In this document: one piece after another, positions 1 to 12,100 of the stretch | Layout of the letters: the number at the start of each line of letters is the position of its first letter | Numbering within the stretch: position 1 is the stretch's first letter | Source of the DNA: Triplophysa rosa | Lineage: Eukaryota; Chordata; Actinopteri; Cypriniformes; Nemacheilidae | Direction of reading: 5' to 3' | Length of the DNA: 64,000 nt | NCBI RefSeq assembly: GCF_024868665.1 | Contig: NC_079890.1 | Span: forward strand, 38,293,453 to 38,357,452 | Translations under genes and position numbers: made by a program | Notes under the pieces: model-generated | The model's input: the letters and a program-made list of their open reading frames with translations, nothing else | Databases searched by the model: none | Told to the model about the DNA's origin: nothing

Positions 1-1
1 G

Positions 2-142
2 GTCACCCGTCTCTGGAGCCGGGTCTGAACTGTGCTGCATTAAACGCTGCTAAAGCCTCAAAGTGGGAAAGTTTGTCCTGCAGTAAGAAGTTGGGCTACA
101 TCTGCCGCAAGGGCAATTCAACAGAGATCACACCTTCAACAG
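2..142 (+). CDS. mrc1: Copy 1 exon: end of CTLD1
   Basis: Encodes the C-terminal third of CTLD1 with its last two cysteines ([15 protein letters not shown]) and a short Thr-rich linker. Base 1 is the last base of the acceptor AG. The donor GT is at 143-144 and the exon ends in phase 1. It is identical to copy 2 exon 45207-45347. The intron after it is largely a CA/GT microsatellite. Confidence 0.88.
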
Positions 143-144
143 GT

Positions 145-188
<44 letters not shown>

Positions 189-3100
189 CGCCAGTGTCAG
201 TGTTATGTGTTTATCTCTCTGTGTGTGTGTGTGTGTGTCAGGTAAAGATCAGCCGAACTTCTGTCCAGCGGCGTGGGTGCCGTACGCCGGTCACTGTTAT
301 TATCTGCAGCGCTCTCAGAAGATGTGGAGCGACGCTTTGGCAGCGTGTCATAAAGAAGGATCAGATCTGGCCAGCATACACAACATAGAGGAGCACAGTT
401 TCATCATATCTCAGAGTGGATACTGTACGTCTGCTTCACAAACACACAAATCTATATTCTGTCAACTGCTGGAAAACTAATAGAAGTTTAATAACCGTCA
501 GGCATTTATACACGTTTCTAACTCTTTCACAAAGCCAGTTTTTTTATAAACCAAATAAATATCCAGATATAGAACATTGAACCAGATAGGCCTATAGCTA
601 TAACCAAATATAGAACATTGAAAGTTGTTTTTAATGAACCTAAAAATTACGCATACAAAATTGTAGCTTACAGCATAGTTTTTTTTTGTAAAATTACATG
701 TAAACAATTTGGATCACTGTAAAATGTGATAAATGCCCAAATGTATATTTTAAATCCGACTTTTGTAGGCCTACAGCTGTAAATATTAAACTAGAGTGAA
801 ACGGCATCCATGTATTTGTTTTCCTTTATTGCGCGTTTTTGCTCTACTCTCCTCTAGCACGCGCTGTCTCAGCTCTGCAAAGAGCCGTGAACTGGCGTCA
901 TTTAAAAATGAGCACATTTTACACTGAAGGCAGAGCCATTGAGAGAGAGAGTTGCGACAACTCCGTGGACTCCAATGGAAGTTTTTTTCACAGCAATGGC
1001 GGTTCATGAAGCCTCTCAATAATGTTCAATAATAAATGTTTATTCATCTATATTGTGAATGTGAAGTCGTCATTGGTTATTTTTCAAAATCTAGCCTACT
1101 ACAATACCCAAATACGTTGTGTGATGCTGGGGTAACTTACAGTGCAGTATTAATTAGTGATATTGTGTTATGAAATATACATGTTTAAATTAATAATTAC
1201 TCTAGTAATGGAAAAAATGGATTTTAAATGGAAATATTATGCAATGTTTCAATATCTCAATCAATAGATTAATCCACTGTCAAAATAGTTGTTGAAGTAG
1301 TTTGATATTACTAAAATGTGTGAGTATGTGTTGTGTAGTGTCCAGTGATGAGCTGTGGATTGGTCTTAATGATCAGAAGATTCAGAATCTGTTTGAGTGG
1401 TCAGATAGAAAACACGTCACCTTCACCAGATGGATTGTCGGAGAACCTTCACACATCACCAATCGCGTGGAGGATTGTGTGCTTATGAAGGGAGAGGTGG
1501 GGACTCTTTATCTCTTACCTTGTGGTTGTGTTATGGTCATTATAACATTTGACACGGTGATGTTTGTGAGTTTGTTCTGGTGGTTTTGTGTGTATTAGGA
1601 GGGAAAGTGGGCAGATGAAGCGTGTGAAACAGCTCATGGTTACATCTGTAAGAAGAAAGCTTCCATTAAGCCTGAAGGATCCACACACATGATCAGTCCT
1701 GGATGTCCTGCTGTGAGTCTAGAAAATAACACGTGAATTACCACCAACCTGCTTTTCATTTGATTTATTGTTTTAAAGAGAGATGTATTGAAGGGACGGT
1801 TTGGTGACCGTGTGAATGTCTCCACAGGGTTGGTTCAGGTTTGGCTATTACTGTTATAATGTTGCCATGGAAACCAAAACTTTTGCTGATGCCAAACTGA
1901 CGTGTGAGCAGAGCGCAGCGAGTCTGGTTGATGTTGCCAGCAGGTGATGTACATGATGTTTACCAACCTTTGACATCAGGTCATGTCTCTCTAAATGACA
2001 GTGAGAATAAAACAGTGCTGTATGTTTGCTCGTCAGGTATGAGAATGCGTTTCTCATCAGTCTGGTTGGTCTTCGGCCTGAGAAATATTTCTGGATCGGT
2101 CTGTCTAACACTCAGCAGTTGGAGCTCTTCCAGAGGAGTGATGGTGTTAAAGTCAAGTTTACACACTTTAATGTCGGCATGCCAGGTGTGTTGAGGAGTT
2201 TCGTGCAGGTGTGCAGCTTCACTCATCAATGTCACATCTCTCTTCTCATGTCTTTGTTTTCTGATGTTCAGATAGGCACCAGGGTTGTGTGGCGATGTTA
2301 ACAGGATCTTCAGCAGGATTATGGGATGTTCTGGCCTGTAACACTAAACAGAAATACATCTGTAAGAAAATGGCAGAAGGAATCACTACAACCCCAGAGC
2401 CTCCAACCACACAACCTCCCAGCTGCCCAACAGACTGGATTAAGAAAGATCCACGCAACTGTGTTCGGGTAAATGTGAACACACAACATTCATATGAAAC
2501 ACTGAGCGTGCGTAACAGCTCCAACCAAAGGCTATACTAACAAACTATTAGTATACTTTTGTAGTGATGCATTGCAGAAGCTCTAAGAGGCCATGTTTTA
2601 TTTGTATTCTTGCTGGACACGAGTGGTTTTCCCATTATCATAACTTTACTTTCTCGTTTTACTCTTGACGTAGTAAAATGTATTCTCGTGATTATGACTT
2701 AAGTGTCTTGCAGTCTCAACATAAGAGTAATTTTAATGTTAGTGCCATTAATGGCAAAGAAATTACATACATTTTAGATGTTTACCATTTTCCTTCAAGA
2801 GTAAATATTTTGTGATTTTTAAGGTCCTACTTTGGTTTATGGAGTCTCCAACAACTAGTGACCTTACTTCTTGACTGACTCTCAAATGATTCGTTCGGCG
2901 ATTCATCTATCTAATCCCCTCCTTTCTGTCAGCCTACTCTAATCTGATTGGTCGGATGGTCTAGTCTGCTGTGATTGGCTTACCGCGTAGAGCGTCACGA
3001 ATGGAACTTAGATGAAAGACGACTCGTTCGCGTGATTCAGAGTCAACTCCTTTATTCTCAAGCCAATAACTTTGTTATTCGTTCACTTTCGGCTTTACAA

Positions 3101-6100
3101 CTTGGCAGACTGCTTACATGCACACACAGCAACATTACACACTGCATGAAATGTAATTTTAAGGACATTTTAATACTTTCTCTTTAAATTCCACTCAGGA
3201 CATTCACTTAAATTGTTTGTATTCATTAGGTCTACAGACAGCAGAAGTATGAGCAGAAGACTTGGTTTGAGGCTCGTGATTTCTGTCGAGCTCTTGGTGG
3301 TGATTTAGCAAGCCTTCACTCAGATAAAGAAATGAAGACGATTCCGTGAGTGCTCAGAATATATGCTTTTCCTCACAATTAGGCTTGTGCTGGTGATACA
3401 CTTTTGTGTTGCAGTAATTGATTAGGCTTTTATTGTGGTAGTCGGTATTATGACTTCAGTGTTATAGTGTCAACAACAAGTTTAATAACTTTTTCAATTA
3501 TCAACCAATAATAAGAAATAAATGGAAAGTAAAGCTTACTGATAATTTGTCAGGTGTTTAATGAAATATGATAAATATATATTTGATTCCATGCTAGATT
3601 TTAGGAAAGGAGGAACACATGTAATAGTGATGATTAAGCTAAAGATGCCGACTGTACTTGTACTCACTTTTGCTGTACAATAGTCTATTTAACATACTAT
3701 TCAAATACAAATGTAACATAATATTCATGGCTTGACATTTAAATGGTCATTTTACTGACACGTCACTATACACTATAAATAATTACCTGTCAGTGTCAGT
3801 ACAACAACTGTGCTAATTCATATTTTTTTCCCAGATAGCAAGCAGTAGGATTGCTAATATAGTTTAAAAGACATTTAGAGTCAGCACTCTGTGGCAAGAT
3901 ACGATAATGTTGAGTTTCATCTTTAACTTGAAATCAAAATAATTGTTCTGCCATTATTAACTACATAACTTGCTATTAGCGGATTACTGTCTTTTATTTG
4001 TTAAATTACGAAGTGCAAACTTTAACATAGCTAGCGGACCAAGCTAAATCTTCAACTGTCAGGAATGCAAATGGCAATAATCCATGCAATTCTGACATGT
4101 TAGTTAGGCAACTTGTTTTTATGTAGTATTCAGAAACACGTAAATATGAGAAGTGGCGTGACATAACGTTGAGTTATGCATATAACTACTGTTCCCAGAA
4201 GGAGGGAAACGAGGTACAACACATGACTATGGGATATCGCGCTCTTGTACCATCTGCTGAAGACACCTATATTCACGCCTGAAAAGGCAAATGACGCATG
4301 ACGACGTGGGCAGTTAATGCAGTCGCATGTGTCATTAACTTTGTTCAGTCCAGCTCTTCGCCGAGCTTTCGACTGCGCTGGGCCCAGAGGTGTTGTACCT
4401 CGTTTCCCTTCTTCTGGGAATAGTAGTTATATGCATAACTCAATGTTCCCATTCATTCGGTTCACTCGGTACAACACATGACTATGGGCCATGTATTCAC
4501 ACCCCGCCAATGGCTTGATATGTCTGTAGCAAGGCGTAGAGCTCAAAGCTCTGGCCGTACATGCTTGTTTGGTGTAAACCCTGCCCAGTTGCTGAAAAGA
4601 GAAGAGGCAAGGGCCCGTCGGAAAAGTGGGAGTGCTTGTTACACCTGTGTTTCTGGAGAGCGCTAGGTATGCCGCCAAGGAATGCTCCATTGGAGGGGCT
4701 GATATTAGTCCTGCTCCCTCTGCCTCTTTGAGCACCGTAAACCGGGGGAGGGGGTGACATGGGCTTCGACCATGAAGACGTGAGCTCCGCAAGACAATCT
4801 GGGTATAGCGGCAGGCAGGTTCTCACCACCGTTTGCATCGGGGACAGATAGAACCCCCCGAAGCATGAACTCTTCTGCACCGGTGGCGGAGCGGGCCAGT
4901 CCACCGACAACTTTTCCGCTGCTCTCCGGAAAAGATCAATGAAAGGATCTTCCCCTGTCTCGACACCACCAGTCTCTTCTGAGACCGAGGGAGAACTCTG
5001 ATTTTGTCATGCCTGTAGCATGTCATCGTAGAAGTCTTTGCCCGCATCCAATGAGACAGAGACATCTTCTCGATAGGTAAACCCAGGAGTGATCAGAGGG
5101 ACGCCTGTTTCCTCTTCTGATTTCCGCACGATCACCCCAGGTCCCCACGACCTCTGCAAGGAAGGCCAATGGCCAATGAAGACTAATGACTTCATCCCGG
5201 ACAGCGCGCTACATCTGCCCGGCTACCAGCTGTTCAGAGCGGACCGCGACGCAGACTCAATGGGGAAATCGCGCGGTGGTGGGGTTTGTTTCTACATCAA
5301 TGAAAAGTGGTGTACAGATACAACAGTGATGAAGAAGATGTGCTGTCTCGACCTAGAAGCACTCTTCATTAACTGTAAGCCCTTTTACTTGCCGCGAGAG
5401 TTTTCCTCGTTCATTCTCGTGTGTGTTTACATTCCACCGCAAGCGCACGTGAGCGTGGCGTTACAACAGCTCGCCGATCACATCACGGACACTGAGCAAC
5501 AACATCCGGACTCTGTTATTATTATTCTTGGCGACTTTAATCAGGCAAAACTTACACTCGAGCTGCCAAAATACAGACAACACATCACATGCCCTACCAG
5601 AGACAAAAATATTTTTGACCATTGCTACACCACAATAAAGAATGCATATCGCTCTGTCCCTAGAGCAGCTTTAGGACTGTCTGATCACTGCCTGGTTCAC
5701 CTTATCCCAGCCTACAGGCAGAAACTAAAAGCTGCCAAACCTATGGTAAGGACTGTTAAAAGATGGACCAACGAAACAGAGCGGGCCTTACAAGCCTGTT
5801 TCGAGTGCACCGATTGGGGTGTTTTTGAAGCTGCTACCACCGATCTGGACGAGCTTACAGAGACTGTAACATCATACATCAGTTTCTGTGAGGATTTGTG
5901 CATTCCTACCAGGACTTCCTTAAAATACAACAATGATAAACCATGGTTCTCAGCAAAACTCAGACAGATTCGCCAAGCCAAGGAGGATGCCTACAGAAAA
6001 GGGGACAAAGTCTTGTACAAGCAGGCTAGGAACACATTGACAAAGGAGATCAGAGTGGCTAAGAGAAACTACTCTAAAAAGTTGGAAAACCGGTTTTCAG

Positions 6101-9100
6101 CCAACGACCCTGCGTCTGTGTGGAAAGGCCTTAAAGACATCACCAACTACAAGCCACCATCCCCCAATTTTGCAGGCAATCAACACCTGGTCAATGATCT
6201 GAATGACTTTTACTGCAGATTTGAAAATGCTAACTTTACACCTCACACCAACTCTGACATTCTCTCTACACAACACCTATCACCTTCAGTCACCCTACCT
6301 CCTGCACTTCAGATCAGTGAAGAGGATGTGTGCCGAGTCTTTAGGAAACAAAAGACAAGAAAAGCACCAGGCCCAGATGGTATCTCCCCAGCCTGTCTTA
6401 AAAGCTGTGCTATTCAACTGGCTTCATCTTCTCACAGATCTTCAACAGATCACTGGAGCTGTGCACAGTTCCTTCCTGTTTCAAGTGTTCCACCATAATC
6501 CCCATCCCAAAGAAACCCAAAATCACAGGACTGAATGACTACAGACTCGTCACTCTCACATCTGTGGTCATGAAGTCATTCGAGAGACTGGTACTGGCTT
6601 ATCTGAAGGACATCACAGAACCCTTACTGGACCCCCTGCAGTTTGCAGTTTGCCTACAGAGCAAACAGGTCAGTTGAGGATGCAGTTAACATGGGGCTGC
6701 ATTTTGTCCTGAAACATCTGGATAGACCAGGGACCTATGTGAGGATCCTGTTTGTGGACTTCAGCTCTGCTTTCAACACCATCATCCCATCACTGCTCCA
6801 GACAAAGTTAACCCAGCTATCTGTTCCTGGCTCTATCTGTCAGTGGATCACCAGCTTTCTGACAGACAAGCAGCAGTTAGTGAGAATGGGGAAACTCACA
6901 TCCAGCACCCGCACAATCAGCACTGGCGCTCCCCAGGGGTGCGTTCTCTCCCCACTGCTCTTCTCCCTGTACACAAATGACTGCACTGCCCAGGACCCTT
7001 CTGTCAGACTTCTGAAGTTCGCAGACGACACCACACTCACTGGCCTCATACAGGATGGTGATGAGTCTGCGTACAGACAGGAGGCTGAGCAGCTGGCTGT
7101 CTGGTGCAGTCATAACAACTTGGAGCTGAACATGCTTAAAACAGTGGAGATGATTGTGGACTTCAGGAGAAACCCCCCTGCACTCCCCCCTCTCACCATC
7201 ATGAACAACACTGTGTCAGCAGTGGAGTCATTCAGGTTCCTGGGCACCACCATCTCTCAGAACCTGAAGTGGGACAATCACATTGGCTCCATTGCTAAAA
7301 AAGCCCAGCAAAGGATGTACTTCTTACATCAGCTGAAGAAGTTCAACCTACCACAAACTCTATTAAAACAGTTTTACTCAGCTGTCATAGAGTCTGTCCT
7401 CTGCACATCCATCACTGTCTGGTTTGGCTCAGCCACAAAATCAGACATCAGAAGACTACAGAGGACGGTACGGACTGCTGAGAAGATCATTGGTGCTCCC
7501 CTGCCCACCCTCCAAGAACTGTATACATCCAGAGTGAGGAAAAGGGCTCAGAAAATCACCCTGGACCTCTCACATCCAAGCCATCAGCTCGTCACAATGC
7601 TGCCGTCTGGTCGGCGCTACAGAGCACTGAGCACCAAAACAACAGACACAAAAACAGCTTCTTCCCTCAGGCCATCTACCTCTTGAACAGTTAAATGTTT
7701 TTACACACCGTGCAATTAATAACTCTGTGCAATAATAATAATTAAGTGCAATATTAATTATATCTATTTTTTATACAACTTTTTCTGTAAATTATATTTC
7801 ATTCATTCTGCTATATATAGCACATACCTTGTACTACAAGAGTCTATTCTTATTTTTTACTTGTACATATTTACATACATACATAGCTTTACTCTCTATA
7901 TCTTTATCTTATGTTTATTGTATTGTATTTCTTAATTTTTTATACCCATAGGCCCTTATTTAAATCATTGTGAACTGTATTCTATTGTGTTATGGTCTCT
8001 GTGTACTGTTGTTGCTGTTTCTGTGTTCTGGATGCTCCTGTCACCAAAACAAATTCCTTGTATGTGCAAACAAACTTGGCAATAAAGCTCTTTCTGATTC
8101 TGATTCAAGGCTGCCTCTGGATCGGTCTCCGCAGACAGGAGTGGAGCGTGCCTCGCTGCTTCCCCGCTAAGCACCCACTCTACAAATTCTACATGCCGCT
8201 CGAGCGTGGAATGGCCGAGCAAAGATATCCCATAGTCATGTGTTGTACCGAGTGAACCGACTGAATGGGAACTTATATTTCACCTTAGGTCGGACTCGGC
8301 AGCGCTCCGCCTTCTGCCATTCTTCTCAACGAGGCTGTTTACATCAGAGTGCGTGTGCGTATGACACCACAGCATAAACGCATGAGGTGTTATTTTAACC
8401 AGTCAAAGGAAAAAATAAGGGACATTCTTGAAGTGCCCGCGGTAACACTACCGTGGATTTTTACTACCGTGGTGTACCATATTACCGAACACCGGCACAA
8501 GCCTAATCAAAATATTTTTGAGTATTTTGTAGAGTGTTGCAACTAGAATTGTGTAAAATTTTAAATCTTCCCCCTTCAGTTTATAAGCTTTATTTGATTT
8601 CAGTTGGCCACACCCTACAAGATATTGAATTAGAATGACAGGAAGAGGAGCAGAGTGATTTTACTGAAATTTATCTTTAAGTCCAATTGTGGTCAATAAT
8701 TTTATCCCTTTAAACTAATCTTTGACCATCAAAACTAACTTTACACTTCAAGTTTTTTTTTCTTGTAAAAATATTTTTCCAGCCATAAAATAGCTTTAAT
8801 GTAACTCTACACCATAGACTGTATAAAACATGGATTCCGTGACGTCACCCGTAGGTTTCTGAGGTGCCTTTTTGAAGCCTAAAGTGGGCAGAGCCGGCCC
8901 TCGCCGTGTTAGCAGCACGTCACTCCGGGATTATCGAAAATGGGCAAAGAGGTGGGATGTGTCATACAGTCAACACATTCAAATATATAAATCAGTAAAT
9001 CATAACAGTTAAAACATCATCGTCATGATCTGTCACGTTTCTTACATTTAAGTTTTGCAACAAAAGCCCCCAAATACAAGAACAGTGATGTGCAAACTAT

Positions 9101-12100
9101 GATTGAAGTCTTAAAGTGAATAATCTTCATCAGCGACAGCGTTTTACAGAAACTTTATGACCCATGCATAATCCAATACGATTTATTTGTTATTAAATAA
9201 ATTTATGTTTCGCCAGAGTGCTCCAGTTATTTAAGTCCTCGGTTCTTGTGCACTCGTAGCATTAGCACAGCATCAGTTGTCCATAGCCTACTGTTCAGCA
9301 GCTTCACGGTGAATCACGCATGCTCAGTGTCATCAGATCATACGTTAATAAATCGTCTGAAAAGTCTGCGTAATCTCAGTCTGAAATCTCAATGGTTCAG
9401 TGTACTGGTGATCCGAAAGCTGAACGAGAACCGCTCTAGCAGTGGCATGCACGTAAACGGCGCTGCAGATCGGTGTATATTAGGGCTGTGCCGATAAACG
9501 ATATCATATCGAATCGCGATAGAATGTATTTCAAAAACGATGATAAGCTATTGGCATTTTGACTCGATATGGATTAATTTTACAGTCTAACAGAACGCAG
9601 AAATAAATGCAACAACAGTCGGTCAGCGTGCAGCTTTTATCATGCGTGTCAAAGTACAAAGTCCATTTCATACTGCACTTGGCAAAGAAAACTCGACATG
9701 AGGAGGAAAACATTACTGGAAGCGGAAACAAAGGTGAAACTAACCTCGAGTTGTCATCACGCGGTTTATCAAGTGTCTTATTTTTTTTTCGCGATCGCCG
9801 GTTAAACAAAACAAACTTGAGGCGCAATTGCAAGCGAGTTACTTCGAAACTCAAGCACAAACGTTTTTATATCCATCGTTAACATATCTGCTAACATGAG
9901 CTGGTGCATATGAAACAAACCAGCGCTGCCCTGTACAGATCAGAGATGTAATGAAGTGAGTTTGTGTGCACATTAAAATATTGACCCTTGTATGTAAGAT
10001 GCTTGCATGATTAAAGAAATGTACTACAGTTTATGTGCGATGTCTTTTTGAAAGACTAAGGTTCACTGAATGCATTGAATGAATCCCACTACTCGAGCAA
10101 GACATTATTGCAGCGTTATGTATGTGCGCAGGTGCTGAGCCAATAGCGTTCGTATGTACGCAGTAACGGAGCCCTTTCATTGGTTGAATGTACTGAATGA
10201 ACACTCCCTTTACTTAACGAGTCAATTGAGTCAAAATGAGACTGAATGAACTGATACATGTTGTTTATGGCCTAATATCCTCTGTTACAACAGTGCATTA
10301 ATTTAATTGAATTTTAACTGGTTAAAGGTTAACTTTTGTTAATAAACTGTATTTAAAATAGATTCTTTTAAATAGTTTTTTAATTAAATATATATCGAAA
10401 TAAATATCGTTATCGATCAATATAGAAAAAAACTATCGAGTTTACTTTTTTGCCATATCGCCCAGCCCTAGTGTATATACAGTGAGAAGGCAGTAATTAA
10501 GTTTAAACATATTTCCAATGTGTTTGATGTTCAATAAAATATCTGTCTTACAAGCTTTTTATCTGCTTTAAAAGTTACACGCATGCGCAGTATCATCGGC
10601 TCATCGGTTCTCGGAAAGAAACAGCTCCCTGCTCAGTGTAGGCCTACTGGTGATCTGCGAAAGCTGCTGCAAACCGGTACTTGACTCGAGAACGAGAATC
10701 GCTCAGTATCAGCTGCTCGTGCTCATCAGTTCAGTACTATTGGACTTACTGAATAATAAAATGGTTTATTTCGAGTCAGCGAGTTACAGACCTAAAAGTG
10801 TCACGGTCCTACCTTCTTGTTTATGAATTTCTAGTCATGTGGCAGGATCGGGACAGAGCCCTTAGGTTTTATGTGGAGAGAATCATATTATTGTCTATCT
10901 TAACATAATATGCGTTCTCTCCAGTGTCTTGTCATTGGCCCCGCCCCTCTCGTTTCATGTATTGTCTCCCTGCCGTGTCTTATGTTTCACACCTGCCCTC
11001 GCTCGTTATCCTTCGTTTGTCTTACCTATAAATGCCCTCATGTTTCTTTGTCCTGTGCTCGTGTATTGCATGTGTATGTACCTGTGCTTTGTCTTTGTGC
11101 TGTATGCTTGCGTGTCGTGCTCTCCCAGTGAATTACCTTGCCCTTGGATGTTCTTGTCTCAGTCGTGTAAGTTATTGTTTCATTTTTGTTCTGCCTTGAC
11201 GTTGTGTCGTGTTTTGTTTAGTTTATTTTTGCCCCATCGAGGGAAGTGTTTTGTTTCCATTTTTATATTGGTCTAGTCTTCGTTACCCCCTCGTGGGTTT
11301 TTTGTTTGTTTTTTGTTTTATGTATTAAAGTCTTGTTTTGTTAACTCTTTACCGCTGCCTGCATCTGAGTTCTTTCTGCACGCATTCTTGACAGAATACA
11401 CGAGCCCCATATGAATCCAGCAGGCAGCATCTCGGCCTCTACCAGGCGGGAGTTGGCCGATTGGTGGCAGTCAACCACTGCCAGGATCCAGAGGGGAGAC
11501 GGCCCGTTTCCTCCGCAGGGCGATCGGGCCCTCGCCGAGTATGCCCAGGCATCGGCAAAGAGGAGAGGCTTTCTCCCCGAGGCCGTTATGAACGCCTTCT
11601 TCCTTGCGGGCCTGGTCAACCCTCCGTCTCTGGAGGACCGCGAGAGGATGGTCAGGGGGTCATTCAAGGAGATGGTTATCGGCCTCTCCTCCAGCGACCA
11701 TCCAGGCTCCCCAAGCTCCCGCCTACCTCCCATTGAGGAGGATTGTGTAGTGGCGGTCGCCACCCTGGGAAACTCAGTTCCTCCCTCCTCATGCCTGGCT
11801 GTTCCTAGTCCTCCCAGCCTCCGGGGGAGGCGAGGGAGAAGGGAGTTGTGGGACTCCCCGTCCGACTCCTCCAGCACGGAGCTAGCCGGGACTCCCCTCG
11901 CTTCTCTGCAGCCGGCCACATTTCGAGTGGGCCGGTCCAAGAAGTCGTCGTCGAGGAGGGGGTCACTGACTACAGCCCAGCCGGTGATGCAACCGGCGTC
12001 CAGTCCAGTGATCCAGTCCGGTGCAGCCGGCGTCCAGTCCGGGTGCAGCCGGCTTTAGCAGCCGGTGTCCAGTCCAGTGTCCAGTCCGGTGCGGCTGGAA

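Larger units (their letters stand above)
5165..8106 (+). mobile_element. L2-like LINE, near full length but frameshifted
   Basis: Apurinic endonuclease-like region ([37 protein letters not shown]), then reverse transcriptase with [19 protein letters not shown] and the catalytic FADDT. The 3' end is AATAAAGCTCTTTCTGATTC plus a short TGATTC repeat, typical of fish L2-type LINEs. It lies in the CTLD4 intron of copy 1, inside the DIRS-like remnant. Confidence 0.8.

Noticed and set aside
5089..7686. Intact LINE open reading frame
   Set aside because: The two halves are in the same frame, but a stop at 6496-6498 and frameshifts up to the GCAGTTT duplication separate them.
8349..8546. Small plus-strand frame as a gene
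   Set aside because: No homology, no splice context; lies in intronic repeat-rich sequence.
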